A DNA stretch of 64,000 nt from Bactericera cockerelli (Eukaryota > Arthropoda > Insecta > Hemiptera > Triozidae). Location of the stretch: assembly GCA_024516035.1 (NCBI GenBank), contig CM044955.1:39319506-39383505 (forward strand), given 5' to 3'. This document shows, in pieces, positions 46,201 to 56,498 of the stretch. The translations under genes and the position numbers were made by a program. The notes under the pieces are model-generated. The model had not been told where the DNA came from. It saw only the letters and a program-made list of their open reading frames with translations, and did not search any database. The first letter of the stretch is position 1, and every line of letters begins with the position of its first letter.

Positions 46201-47150
46201 GTATTGGGAACACAATATATTCTTTTACAAGTACACAATTTGAGAGTATTTTTATTTTTCATAACACACAATGTGTTGTATGTATGTTTGTATGTACATA
46301 TGTATATATGATGTGTGAACTATGCAGTGTTATTAACTAATTACAGAAAATGACTTCAAATGCATAACATCCTCACTAAAGGAGTATTCGAAAAGTGAAA
46401 AACACCATCTTGAGACAAAATTATCAGTTGACAGCAAAATTCCAAGACCAAAATACTGGGCATCAGAGAAGGAAAAATCTAGCACAACCACAGCGGGTTT
46501 AGAACCATCAACAATTATAGTATTGAAGCCACCAACTACTCAAAAATGTTCCTTTAGTGCTCCTGCTAATACAAATCGTGTTAAAGGTCGCAGCGGACCA
46601 ACCATTCCATTGACCAGACATTCCAGTGATAATACAAATGGCACTAGAGCTACTAGACAAAGTCAAGTCTGTAATGATAAACTAAGTAAGTCATCTATGT
46701 AATTTTTTACATGAAAACCCATGTCTATTTAAAATAATAAAAAAAAACTGATATTTTCTTAAATTTATGTTTTGTTTATCCTATTATCATGGAATAAGAA
46801 TCATTATTTAGCATAATAGCATTCCTTCTTCTTCTTCAGTGAATACAGCTCAAAAGTCATTGCAAGCTAACAACACCAAAATTCGGATTCCCAAAACTAA
46901 AAGATTATTTCTTCGTAAAAAAGAAGACTCCCCTGCAGAAAAGAAAGAAACTTTAACAACAGATGAACCTTCTAAAACAATTAACAGACTCGTGCAGCCA
47001 GTGACCGATACTAAAGACCAAAAAACTGTTGGAAAATTGGAAGTTCTGAATGCATCGGCTACTCCTTTTGAAAAAGCTGTGACCAAGAAAACCAGAGCAG
47101 AAAGGTTTGCCAGAAAATATAAATTAAAATCAAAGAAAGAACAGTGCTAA
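40143..47150 (+). CDS. Carbonic-anhydrase-like protein with inserted loop and long C-terminal tail, 7 coding exons (1003 aa model)
   Basis: Alpha-carbonic anhydrases hydrate CO2 using a zinc held by three histidines. Exons modelled by eye: 40143-40237, 41838-42157, 42971-43573, 44267-44476, 44728-45861, 46347-46685 and 46840-47150. All introns are GT-AG, and the 3012 nt give 1003 codons plus stop. The CA fold occupies about residues 32-390. SPLTL and INTGH match family motifs, GGPL and FHWGESEH follow, then FPMEVH. Zinc ligands H127, H129 and H147, the SEH glutamate and a shuttle-type His (94) are kept. The usual SLTTPP turn reads TGIRRPQ (R343, R344), so the Thr199/Thr200 pair is lost and activity is doubtful. 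About 120 extra residues sit between FCRLLPESS and FIAEVAKNV. From about residue 410 a hydrophilic tail runs to KKEQC, with a 26-residue repeat three times. No signal peptide is visible. Exon 1 and the exon 4-5 junction are the least certain parts. Best read as a CA-related, possibly non-catalytic protein. Confidence 0.75.
40925..41345. repeat. Unclassified dispersed repeat
   Basis: Begins ATATATAAAATGAGAAATAT with GTATGTTTGTGTGTCCGA and contains GGCTGTAACTCCCTAACGC. This kind of end resembles the ATAGATATAG..TTTCATTTTATA end seen at about 55420 in the opposite orientation. Class not determined. Confidence 0.35.
41362..41572 (-). mobile_element. tRNA-derived SINE (family C), copy 1, in CA-like intron 1
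   Basis: On the minus strand: CCCGGTAGCTCAGTTGTAAC, GTGAATCCAGAGATTCCAGA, GGTCGTGGGTTCGAAACCCA, then a body through CTTGGGCTTACTGCTGCAAT and TGGGCAGTATAAATAAGGCG. Same order as the copy at 56.8 kb. Confidence 0.82.
41605..41800 (+). mobile_element. tRNA-derived SINE (family B), 3' part only
   Basis: AGGAAAAATGAGTAC, TAACGATCAGTGGCTACAAT, ACCAGAGTA and GAGACTCTTAGCAATGCTGT match the second half of the 22.98-kb copy. It ends just before CA-like exon 2. Confidence 0.7.
41838..42157 (+). CDS. CA-like gene, exon 2 (first half of the carbonic anhydrase fold)
   Basis: Contains SPLTL, FKNPPYSSKIINTGHTTVV, LTGGPLMDQKYVFYHSHFHW and GESEHALQG: the N-terminal half of an alpha-CA, with two zinc histidines. 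The acceptor is a tandem CAGCAG, so exon starts at 41838 and 41841 both keep the frame. The donor GTATGT follows 42157 in phase 1. Confidence 0.88.
42971..43573 (+). CDS. CA-like gene, exon 3 (third zinc histidine, inserted loop)
   Basis: The acceptor CTTTTTCAG joins in phase to give GEIFPMEVHSVFFNAHYK (third zinc His) and DGILIVAQFC. A Ser/Thr/Arg-rich insert of about 120 residues follows (about 43085-43440), and then fold sequence resumes with FIAEVAKNVRFVSS, LDVLLPQFSNNYFLYR. The insert is read from one uninterrupted exon, so it is not an unspliced intron with a stop. Donor GTATGT after 43573. Confidence 0.85.
43888..44100 (+). mobile_element. tRNA-derived SINE (family F), copy 3, in CA-like intron 3
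   Basis: AGTGGTTAACACGCTAGTCT, TGAATTTGAGTTTGTGACCA, AATGCTTTGAGCATTTACCT and a GTTATTATTATTA tail match the other two copies. Confidence 0.82.
44267..44476 (+). CDS. CA-like gene, exon 4 (end of the carbonic anhydrase fold)
   Basis: Acceptor GGTTACAG. Encodes TGIRRPQTTHRVTWIIDDKN and LSITRAQLTSFHIL. The VTW.I and the Q-L-..F spacing match the C-terminal CA strands, but the Thr-Thr before Pro is Arg-Arg. Two GT donors (after 44470 and after 44476) differ by six bases and keep the same frame. Confidence 0.82.
44728..45861 (+). CDS. CA-like gene, exon 5 (long tail exon with triplicated repeat)
   Basis: A 1.13-kb open stretch with no stop in the plus frame from 44679 to 45890. I place the acceptor at 44727 (ATTCCAG) because it is the one that fits the phase of exon 4; two other nearby AGs do not. 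It encodes a charged Asn/Lys/Glu-rich tail with three 26-residue repeats (44838-45071), then a less repetitive basic region. Donor GTAAGA after 45861. No known domain recognised. Confidence 0.72.
44838..45071 (+). repeat. Coding tandem repeat, 3 x 78 bp, in the CA-like tail
   Basis: Three head-to-tail units (44838-44915, 44916-44993, 44994-45071) with few differences. Each unit encodes 26 residues containing ENLQNIENN and VLIHVEPDKTK. The period is a multiple of three, so the frame is kept. Corresponds to about residues 447-524. Confidence 0.95.
45985..46040 (+). CDS. CA-like gene, possible alternative terminal exon
   Basis: A good acceptor (CTTTCTTTTTAG at 45984) accepts exon 5 in phase and gives ATKQLQLNDSRTNRIVLR then TAA at 46038-46040. 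Use of this exon would end the protein at 805 residues and remove the basic C-terminus of exons 6-7. Seen in sequence only; no transcript evidence. Confidence 0.35.
46347..46685 (+). CDS. CA-like gene, exon 6 (tail)
   Basis: Acceptor ATTACAG, donor GTAAGT, phase 1 at both ends, open throughout. Encodes a Ser/Thr/Lys-rich, probably disordered segment with SKIPRPKYWASEKEKSSTTT. It joins exons 5 and 7 without a frame break, which is the main evidence. Confidence 0.72.
46840..47150 (+). CDS. CA-like gene, exon 7 (C-terminus, stop)
   Basis: Strong pyrimidine-rich acceptor (CTTCTTCTTCTTCAG). Encodes a Lys-rich segment including IRIPKTKRLFLRKKEDSPAE and ending in KYKLKSKKEQC followed by TAA at 47148-47150. 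The basic C-terminus could bind nucleic acid, microtubules or acidic partners; nothing specific is recognised. Confidence 0.7.
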
Positions 47151-47159
47151 AACTGATCA

Positions 47160-47840
47160 TTCAAAATGTGTTTTCTCTTTTCTATTTTTGGTTATACTTT
47201 CTTTTTGAAGACTGATAATACCTTTCTATACCTACATATTCATAAAACCTTTCGCACTAAATGAAACCGTGCTTGACGGAGAAACAACAAAAACGATAAT
47301 AATATTTGCTACTCATGGTAGTGTTCATCTCATGATATACCTGTAACATCTCGTGACCAATGTAAAAAGTTAAGAAAAAGATTAAAAAAAAAAAAAAAAA
47401 AAATAGAAAGCTCAAACTTTAAAGCAAAAGAAAGGCTGAAAGAATGGGAAGGGTACAGAGGTTAAAGGCTAAGTGAAATATTGCTGACCATTATGGGGAA
47501 TTTAGCAGAAATTTATTGACATAGCCTATTCGTTTCTCTTCTATTGACTTGAAAGCCCTTTTTTCTAACCCTTTCATGATTTTATGTACTGTCGCGTAAA
47601 GGCGATAAATTGAATCTCTGTTTCTAATACCTTCCGGACACATAATCCTTCCAATATTTCAAAGCCTTTTCGTTTACTTTTAAACTACAGGTAAGTACGT
47701 ATGCTTCCGAAAGCTGAATTCTCACACGATCTCTTGCTGAATTTTTAGATATTGGTGGTCCGACGCGACGCCGACAGTTGTTATGGCTTTTGAAATTGTT
47801 GTAGGTGCAAGTACTGGCCGTACAAGGAAACTGAAATATT
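47160..47840. other. Likely 3' UTR of the CA-like gene, then unassigned sequence
   Basis: The stop is at 47150. I found no canonical AATAAA in the next 200 bp. An A-run of about 20 lies at 47384-47403. Nothing else recognised before the 5S SINE head. Confidence 0.35.
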
Positions 47841-47847
47841 CTACTTG

Positions 47848-47910
47848 AACAGCGTCGATGGCACGTCGAATACACCAGTTCTCGTTCTTTAATTGGAGTT
47901 GAGCGAGGTT
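47848..47910 (+). mobile_element. 5S-rRNA-derived SINE (family E), head fragment
   Basis: CAGCGTCGATGGCACGTCGA, ATACACCAGTTCTCGTTCTT and GAGCGAGGTTAGG follow 5S rRNA. The copy stops there, where a small inverted-repeat segment begins. Confidence 0.75.
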
Positions 47911-48030
47911 AGGGGCGGAATTAATACCTCTGAGGCGCTAAGTCACGGATTGCGTACTGTGTAAGATAGGGAAAACCGACGCTTAGCAATGACTTGTGAT
48001 ATAGAATTTGTCTATTAATTTCGCCCTAGG
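47908..48030. mobile_element. Possible small MITE interrupting the 5S SINE
   Basis: GGGGCGGAATTAATA at the left pairs with TATTAATTTCGCCCTA at the right (about 14 of 15 bases), about 120 bp apart, flanked by TA. It starts exactly where the 5S SINE breaks off. Class unknown. Confidence 0.4.
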
Positions 48031-48089
48031 AATTTGATTGCTGACCTGTCGGACTCGTGGAAGGTGAATCCCCTGTGTCGAATGACATA

Positions 48090-50500
48090 GGTTAAAAAGA
48101 CGGTTGAATTTAAAATAAATTAAAAGACGTTCTTTATTACTGTGGATATTAGTATTTTGTTATTCAATTGCCTGGATGGATGAGAAAGATCAATATAAAA
48201 ATAACACGCTTATTTAAATCGAACCTGGATATTCTGAGAAATTGTTGTTTAGATTGATAAAAAAAAAAATCTATTTGATATTAGTCACCTCCGAAATTGG
48301 TAATGCAGTTAGAGTACTACTAATAGCGGGAAAATAATACTTTATCCATGAACAGGTGTTTCATATGAGAGCTTGTCAAGACCTGCATTCATTTCTGTAT
48401 GTTTACAAAGGGCATACATTATCCTAATCATGTAAATCCTCGATAGACCAAAGATTTGTACAGAAAATTAGTCATTAATTATGATGGTAACACTGGAATA
48501 GGTACAGTCCTGCGGTCAGTATGTATTGAACAGAGTAATCATTGCTCTCAATGAAACCCTATGCACGGTGCAGCAAAAGTTAGGAGGAGAAACAGAAAAA
48601 TTCTCAAGCGACAACAGAAAATTTGAAACTCATTTTTACAAGTTCCTACCTGTTACCTACATAATCATAGACATGATCGTAAGATATTGAATGAAAAGTC
48701 TAGATGATAAATGGTAAATATGACATAGTTAATTAAATTAAAAAATGTAGATGAGGTCTATAGTTTACAGAAACACTTTAGTCAACATCTTAAAAGTTTT
48801 AGTTTTTGTAATTAACCCTACATGAAAAGTCAGAAAAGTGGAGACACAGAATTTTACAATATTGGATATCTTTTCTCTAAATCTCAAGGTGGAACTGGAT
48901 TTGAAATCAGACGGGGTCAATCAATACTAACTATCGACAAAATATTTGTTCCTTTGGTAGCTTTCTACTTTCCTTTCTTCTCTTTTCGATTTGTGAATGA
49001 TTACTGTAATATGATCCCAACGGTTGATGGTCTCTCAATACATAATTATTCAAATCACTGAATTCAATAAACCTGAAGGACGAGAGGCGAATAGAAATGG
49101 TCAATTGTACTTTATGGGTCTGAATTTATCTCACGTAAATGATTCGTGTGTTTAATTATTAAGGTTTTCTGAGTTTCCAACACTCCTAAGGTTGGGTTTG
49201 GTTAATGTCAAGAAATTCAGTACATTGTGGATATATACGAGTATGATGAGAGCAGCTGAAAGTGACAATACTTTGCAGCCACACAGTTCCTGGATCGTAA
49301 TTAAACCTGTCAGAGGTACACGCTTCATTGCTGTTTCCAAATAATGGGGATTACGATTGCGGTTGTCCCATATTTAAACTTGGATGTCTCCTCCATCTTA
49401 CCCACTGATATCACGGTCGGCATCTACATACATGAAAATAATAATAGGTAGCAATACAGAATTGCAAAATATTGCAAAATAATAACACGAAGAGTGATTG
49501 ATTATTATTTCCAGAAATTCAGCTTAGGACATTTTTTCGTAAAATTTCAAGTACCAACTTACCTATTATGTTTTGAAGTATTTTTACATTCTATTTCCTG
49601 AAATGTATAGAAAGTATTGTTTCCGTTTTTTCCAGGCCATATTGTTGTGGTACTCATGCTAAACAAGTAAACATTGTGAATATGCTTTGCATTCATGACA
49701 ATCATTAAAACACATAAAATATTTAGCTGGAAAAATCATCCTTTTATGACAAGCTGTTGGTATGCACATAATTGCACAGAGCACATGTACATACCACATC
49801 ATGCACATACCGCAATCCACATGCGACTTTTTATTAACTCCTGAATATTGACGAGTATGCTATATGCACAACATGACAAATGATTTTATGTACAATAATA
49901 ATATAGTTAAGTATAGGTAATACTTAAGTCATAAATCTAGTATACCTACCTATAATAATTACTGTACGAAGTTACTCAGTGAAAAAATAAATATCGGTTG
50001 GGTGGAAGAGCTCAATCGGTTGGGTGGAAGAGCTCACAAAGTGAGAATCCTGCCGTTAAAGCCATAAAAAAAATATTTTTCTTAGTTTCTCATTTTATTA
50101 TGTGTATTGATTTGACTATTGAATCCGGGTAGGGTGAGGGTCTGTTGGTTTGTACCCAACCGCTACATGGTTTTTCCTCACATGGTTGTTTAGGTGTCAT
50201 GAGTTAAGCTTTTATTAATGACACCAAAACAACTGCGGGAATAAAGAAACTCTTTAGTCCTCCTCGGACAGTATGAATATTGAATAAGTGTTCTCTTATT
50301 ATACACACAGCCTTGAATATAGAGAAGGCAGGTTTCATAGCAATAAATAATTTTGTTTGCAGGTATAATTTTACTTCCGGGAAATTTATAATATAGAAAT
50401 CGGAAGTATTCTGTTCGTTTTTTTTATACTTAAAAATGTTTATTTACTTTACTATCTATTTAAAATTTCATTTATTCAAAAAATAAATATATAGTAAATA
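48090..50500. other. Unassigned intergenic stretch
   Basis: No supported gene. A 22-bp direct duplication containing CGGTTGGGTGGAAGAGCTCA lies at about 49993-50036. Open frames at 48822-49061 (plus) and 49152-49340 (minus) have no further support. Confidence 0.4.
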
Positions 50501-50507
50501 ATTACCT

Positions 50508-50735
50508 CAATGGTACTACTGCTGCTAGGTTCGGCTCTTTTTGAGTGCAGGTGAAATCTCTAGGGAAAAACAAGATATGTAAAGATAGAAATTCAAATAG
50601 GTAAGTACCACATAAAGCTATTACGAGTTGCAGTTTTATTTTTCCAGATAATGGCGGCGTGTGATTGTGTTCATTGAGATTTTCAGTCATTGGTGGGTTT
50701 CCTATTTGTGCCAGAGCCACCCTGAGTACGGACAT
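50508..50735 (-). CDS. Possible 5' coding exon(s) of an unassembled minus-strand membrane protein
   Basis: Starts ATG at 50735 (MSVLRVALAQIGNPP); a second in-frame Met begins MTENLNEHNHTPPLSGKIKL, followed by QLVIALCGTYLFEFLSLHI, which looks like a first transmembrane helix. The frame stays open to a GTAATT donor near 50507. An internal GT...TTTTTCCCTAG pair (about 50 bp) could instead be a mini-intron. The arrangement, polar N-terminus then helix, loosely resembles the start of SLC30-type zinc transporters, but this is weak. Downstream exons were not found. Confidence 0.25.
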
Positions 50736-51385
50736 TTTAGTATTTTCGCATAATCAGTAAGAGACGGAAAATTCGCGCAAAATTCTTCTTTTCTCTCCTA
50801 AAAGATTTTATTGTGTCTTAATGAGGGAGAGGCGGAGCATCTCAAGATTCAAGTTGAAGTGAAATACACAATAAATCTGCGGCTTTTGATGGTAAAATCA
50901 TCAGTCTCCTAGTTTTATTATTTCACTTATGTAACATTGCTTTTTGCAAACATGTTCTGCTAGTTTTCAATGAGAGGAAATGTTTGTTAGCTTCTCTTAA
51001 TTTTTTATTATTTACATATAATATGCATTATGATTTTTTGTAACCTCCACAGTTCATTATTGGCAAACATTAGATTTATTCTTAGTGGAAACTTTTCGGC
51101 CCCGTTTATTCAGTGAGGAGCTCAATTAATCCTTTTCTTGTGGCTGAAGTAAACTTAATACTAATCATTATAATAATTAATATACCTACTAACCTTCTTA
51201 ACCTACTATACTTTTGCCTATATTCTGTCACAGTATCAATTTGACAACTCTAATTGTAATGAGTAGTCAATAGTCATAAAGCCTTATTAATTATTTCTTT
51301 GTACGAACATCTCTTACTTGTTTTATTATTTCAATGATGTAACGGAGTAGGTACTGAATAACGGCAAGGACGTCATTAAGAAACG

Positions 51386-51702
51386 AACGCTCAGAGGTTA
51401 AGCATTCGCTTGCCATGCGGAAGGTCCCGCGTTCGATCCCTCGTGCCGACAAAAATTTGTATTCTTAATTTGGTTACAATTGTTTGAAAGGGATACCTTC
51501 CGGCGCGCTCGTGTTGACTCAGCACCTAATTGGGAAGTATTGTGTCACTTCTCGCCCATCAGAGGGGAGGCATACTACGGGATGGGTAGGCTACAACAAA
51601 GACCACAAGCGTCTAGTAGCTCCTGTTTCATGGCTAAGAAATAAAAACGGCTGTGAAACACTCATCTTTAAGAAAAAAAAAAAAAAAAAAAAAAAAAAAA
51701 AC
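51386..51702 (+). mobile_element. tRNA-derived SINE (family A), full copy with poly(A) tail
   Basis: CAGAGGTTAAGCATTCGCTT, GCCATGCGGAAGGTCCCGCG, TTCGATCCCTCGTGCCGAC, then the body ATACCTTCCGGCGCGCTCGT, CATCAGAGGGGAGGCATACT, ACGGGATGGGTAGGCTAC and a final A-run of about 29 (51672-51700). Confidence 0.88.
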
Positions 51703-52079
51703 ATAAAGTCGCGTCGCAGGAAAGGCACCATTACGTCAGCCGTGTCCCCGAGCATTTTGTTAAAAGAATATCCCCCCCATTCAGCATCATAATAACAACA
51801 GATTGACTCTTAGCTTCTATCTCATTCTTCCAAAACAAAAGCGTCTCATTAACATCACTCTGTCTCGCTCTAATCCCTCGCTGATTTTGTCACACGCACT
51901 CTCGATAGCAATCCTTCAATGGCATCAATCTTAAAATAAAGAGAGAAAGCAGAATATAGACAAAGCATTATTTTTCCTCGCTAATTTCTCTAAGTCGTCA
52001 ATTGCAACTTCTTTCAATTGTTCCTTGAGATTCACGTCACTAATTTTTTCACTCTTTCCATCTTTACTTTCCTTATCCT

Positions 52080-52330
52080 ATAATAAAAAAATAGGTATAA
52101 AGAAACGGCGCTTGCGGCCAATATTTGCGGCTCTGCGGCCGATTTCAACCAAAAGTTTTGTGATTCGTCTGGGGTATAAAATTAATTTTCATATCAAATT
52201 TCAAGTCTCTAGCTCTTACCGTTCTTGAGATTTCCTGTTCACAGACACATAGAAGAACGCACGGACCAATGGCCGAAAACAACTTTCTTGGTATCCTGAG
52301 GGTATGACAAATGTAAAAACTGGGTGAGGT
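52080..52330. repeat. Unclassified dispersed repeat fragment
   Basis: TTCATATCAAATTTCAAGTC with CTTACCGTTCTTGAGATTTC and CAGACACATAGAAGAACGCA is the style of sequence seen in abundant arthropod interspersed repeats; similar phrases occur at about 42500 and 61370. Confidence 0.3.
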
Positions 52331-52865
52331 CAAATTTTTGACGAATACAATTCTTTCCTTGTTAAAGGATAAGCAAAGTAAAAAAATAATAATTTTTTGA
52401 TATATTGTACTGTTTTGGAACCCGGCACCAATTTACCGGTTTTTTGGGGGGTCCCGCTTGGACTATGTTTATTTTTATTCATCCTAGATAGGGTTTGTGT
52501 CATATCAAATACAAGAGTTTGAGTTGCTGATTACGAATTAGAGATTCATTTTTAGCTAGCTGTTAGGAATTCGTGTTCTTTTCGAGTAACAAGGAAAGTT
52601 GTGTGGTCAGTTTATTAGATGATATTTTTCTGACATCCATCATTTTACCTTTTCATCTTGATTTTTTTTTTGTCTTAACATTACATTTAACAAACATTTT
52701 TCAAACCTATTTCACCATCTTCTTAATTTTGACTGGGGGACTAGGTTATAGATAAAGAGCTGACATAAATAAATATTGAGGGACACACAGATTTCTCTTT
52801 TTTAATATATATACTAGAGGAATACCCGTTACTTCGCCAACCCATCACAAACCACAACAAACTCA

Positions 52866-52946
<81 letters not shown>

Positions 52947-52947
52947 T
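52866..52947. repeat. Compound (TC)n (AC)n microsatellite
   Basis: About 50 bp of TC repeats, with one interruption, pass directly into about 35 bp of AC repeats. The hAT target duplication begins one base later. Confidence 0.97.
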
Positions 52948-52956
52948 TATAGAACC

Positions 52957-55090
52957 CAGTGGCGGCTCGTCGGGTGAAGACACTGAAGACATTTTCACCT
53001 AATTTTGAACAGTGAAAACACTACTCATAATCCCTTGAACATGGCACAATTGATCCAACTCAAAGAAAAAAAAAAAAAAAAAAAAGAGTAAGCTTTGTGT
53101 AAAATAGATCAATGCTGCTTAACATTTCATGTTACTTTCCAAGGAGAACACCAAATGTGAAGACAATTCGAAATTGTCTTCAGTTGTCCTTGAATCAACC
53201 AATCAGAGTTGAGTATTTCCAAGTAGGTATCATGAAATATTAGGCAATAACTATATCTATGTAATATGCTACTGAGGACAGTCTTCAGTTGTATTCAGTT
53301 TACATTATCTACACGACCTCATACGAAATGTCACGAAGCCACATACCATGTGCGATGTCATGTGTTTTTGATATTAACATTGTTGCCAGTAGCATTATGC
53401 CAGACCTAGGAAACCAGTCAATGATTTAGCCTCCCATATCTAGCACAATCTTGTAATATTAAATAATAATAATAATAACGTAGGCGTTAGAAAGCAGGAT
53501 TTTGTGTCAGGAATTTTGGATATTATTTCTCATTTTTTGGGTTCTAGTTTTGTACATAGTTCCTAAACGATAGCCGATACCAATAAATTTTAACTATTTA
53601 TGTATCTTGTCAACTATAGTCTTATAAAGGACATCTCGATTGAAGTCAAATCTCGGAAATAATTATTTAATGTAGGTACCGAAATTGAGCCAAATAAGAT
53701 AATCTGGTATCTAGTTGTTCCAAAAAGTTTTTAAATAGGGACAATGGTGGTACTGTTTAAGATCCTGACTATGGAACCACTTTTAAAAAAATCATGAAAT
53801 TAGACGTGTTGAAATGAAATTCTCAAGAGAAAATTCTGTTCAGGCGGTGTAGTATTATTTTTTCAAATAAATAAATACGTCTTACATGATTTGAGGGATT
53901 TCTTTAAATTTAAAATATAGCTCTTGAAGTTTGTAGAAATTTAGCTATGAAATTAACTTGGCAACATTGTATCTCTTATCTTTAGAATGTAAACAAAACT
54001 TGTGGCGCACTTTTTTAAATTTTATTAGATTATTTTCAAATCGTTTCAACGGTAATCAAGTGACTTTTAATTGGTGTAACTAATTAATAAAGTTTTATTT
54101 CCCAGTATTTGATACAGGATAGAAACATTTTCCCTACCTGATCTGACCTGTGCTTTTCATAATAAGTTGAATATGAAGTAGCTATGTACTTCTTTCAGTG
54201 TCAGAATTAACATTATAATTATGCAGGTAGCTAAGCACACAGCTTCCAGTGAAGTAGGTACTTAAAATTATAAGGCAATATCTGTGTTTTTCATAAATAG
54301 TCATTTAAACATCAATGGTAACACAAATTTAAGCTGATTTTATATTTGTAGTAAGTATGTTTTCTTAGATTTATTTTGTAATCTGGTGGTGGATTTTCTT
54401 GCAGTTTTGGATTGTAATTTTTAGTCTTCAACTAACTTTCTTTCCTTCCCAGTTCTAACCCCTCTTTAAAATGTTGTACCTACCTATCTACTGAGGTATA
54501 ATCCTAATATTTTTATTTTAATTCCGTTTTACCAACTTTTAGTCAATATTTTTTATTAAGATGAATGAATACCTAAATATTTTTTATTAAGATGAATATT
54601 TCAAAGAAACAATGAGATTCCCACAAAATCATGGGGTTCAAACATTAAAAGTAACCCCATTCAGATTAAGAAGTAATGAGTCTAAGAAAGATATTATGAT
54701 TACTGGATGTCCAATTTCTCCAATTACTATGTATAACCACCACTAAAAAAGTAAAGCAAATGCCTGCCCCACAGCCATACAGTTCAAGCCTGAATGGCTT
54801 ATGAAAAATGAATGGCTGTGTACCAGCTCAAGTGTTGACAAATTGTTCTGCTGGCCTTGTTTATTCATCAAGTACCAAGTGTTCTCCAAAAAAAGTACCT
54901 ATAAAAACTTATATGATGCAAAACTGGTATGAGAGAAAATCATGCTCTGCAGGGAAACAGCCATAACTTACAATGGGCTGTGTTTATGAGACCATAAGAA
55001 CTAAGATCTGATAAATTAATAATTTTATTTTTTCAATACTTCTGGGTATAATTTGTCTTCACCTAGTCATGAAGTCAGGAGCCGCCACTG
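52957..55090 (+). mobile_element. hAT element (2134 bp) with 8-bp target duplication and a decayed TTF zinc finger
   Basis: Perfect 12-bp TIRs CAGTGGCGGCTC / GAGCCGCCACTG, flanked by the identical ATAGAACC at 52949-52956 and 55091-55098. This is a hAT signature. At 54780-54890 the plus strand encodes QFKPEWLMKNEWLCTSSSVD then KLFCWPCLLFIKYQVF, the TTF-type zinc finger found at the N-terminus of many hAT transposases. The catalytic part is absent, since only about 200 bp remain to the right end. The element is therefore an internally deleted, non-autonomous copy. Confidence 0.92.
54780..54893 (+). pseudogene. TTF-type zinc finger fragment of a hAT transposase
   Basis: Pattern W-L-x5-WLCTSSSVDKLFCWPCLLF matches the hAT TTF finger. 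Flanking codons lack a start and run into stops. Its place near the right end means most of the transposase has been lost. Confidence 0.75.
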
Positions 55091-55098
55091 ATAGAACC

Positions 55099-55440
55099 CC
55101 TTCAAAGCTTAGGATAAGTACCTTTGTATAAATGTTTCTTTATAAAGAAAATAAATAAATAAACTTAAAAAAAGGGGGGGGGAAGTTGAAAAACGTGAAT
55201 ATTTTTTGTGTCACGCATTCGTTTCTTGTCCTTACTCGGCGTAAGTCAAGAACGGCTCATCAGAATTTTGCGATCGATATGCCAAATGAAAGCTCGACGA
55301 AGCCTTGTCTAAATCTTTCTCGCTCTGAGTTGATAAGTTGTTCCAACAAATTTTGAGGAAAAATGTCGAAAAACATGAATATATTTTGTGTGAAACACAT
55401 ACAGACAGTTTCATTTTATAGATATAGGAGAAAAACGAGT
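55099..55440. repeat. Older repeat split by the hAT insertion
   Basis: The sequence ends ..TTTCATTTTATAGATATAGG at about 55430. Its left part before the hAT element may start near 52803 (ATATATATACTAGAGG). This implies a nested insertion. Class not determined. Confidence 0.35.
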
Positions 55441-56490
55441 TCGGGAAAGTGTCTTTATTAGGTACAGGGTTGTAATTTGATAACATGCTTTTCTATTAGC
55501 GCAACAATGGTAATGTGTCTTGCAACAGCCCCGTTCCAAATTACTACCTACCACTTCTGTTCTAATTATTACCACTCTTTTGTAATTACTATGATTTTCA
55601 GCTATGATTCTTCTGTGGGACTACATAATATGTTCTTTGGTTGTAAAAGAATATCCCAACCATGTGTATAAAAGTTTCAATCAGCTCTGTGGGCTTTTGA
55701 AAATATCAAATTTTTATCTGAAAAAAACCCTTTCCATTGTGCATGTACCAAACTACAAATAAATTCCATTTTCCAAACTACATACAAATGCAGATTCCAA
55801 TATCATTTATAGGCACGCTCAGATGAAACTTTTCTTAGGTGTACCGTTGTACACTATATCTATGTGAGTAGTGTGATAAGCACATAATAAAATATAATCT
55901 GAGAAACATCGGCAAGGTATTATTACCTATACACCTTAACGAAAAGAAATCTAGAGACGGGCCTAAACTTGCACATAAATTCTCAGTTTTAATTAGCAAC
56001 ACGCCCTTCTGTCAGTTCTTGTTGTTTACACTAGTTTCAAGTCGAAACAGTTTCTCTCTTCTAATTATGATCCTCATAGAGTAAATACCTCCCTATGCTT
56101 CTCCTCTGCGACGTACATCTAACATTACAAGTTTGAGAATCTATGCTGGGATAAAATTTTCTCTTTTGACTATTATTGCTTAGGTAAACACGGGAACATG
56201 AAATCTACAAGTTATAGTCACGGGTGTAAAATGTAAATTCCATAATTATTTATGAAGGAGAGTTTGGAGTCTGTTCCATTTTAGACACAGGTGAAGCTAA
56301 GAGATCATGATCAGTGGCAACATGGCCTTTGACCTATTCCGTCTATTCCCAGTTTTCTTACATCTTCAAAGAGTGTTGAAATCACTCTACTTTTTTTCTC
56401 CTCAAATTCTCAAAGACACAGCTATAAACTATAATGAGTGAGAACTTTATCATTGTCCTCACCCAAGCTGTGATTTATTTCATCCATACA
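55441..56490. other. Unassigned intergenic stretch
   Basis: No gene or classified repeat recognised. Confidence 0.35.
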
Positions 56491-56498
56491 GGTATTAA

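Noticed and set aside
49152..49340. C-terminal exon of an insect chemoreceptor
   Set aside because: A hydrophobic stretch is present, but the conserved C-terminal motif of odorant receptors is absent.
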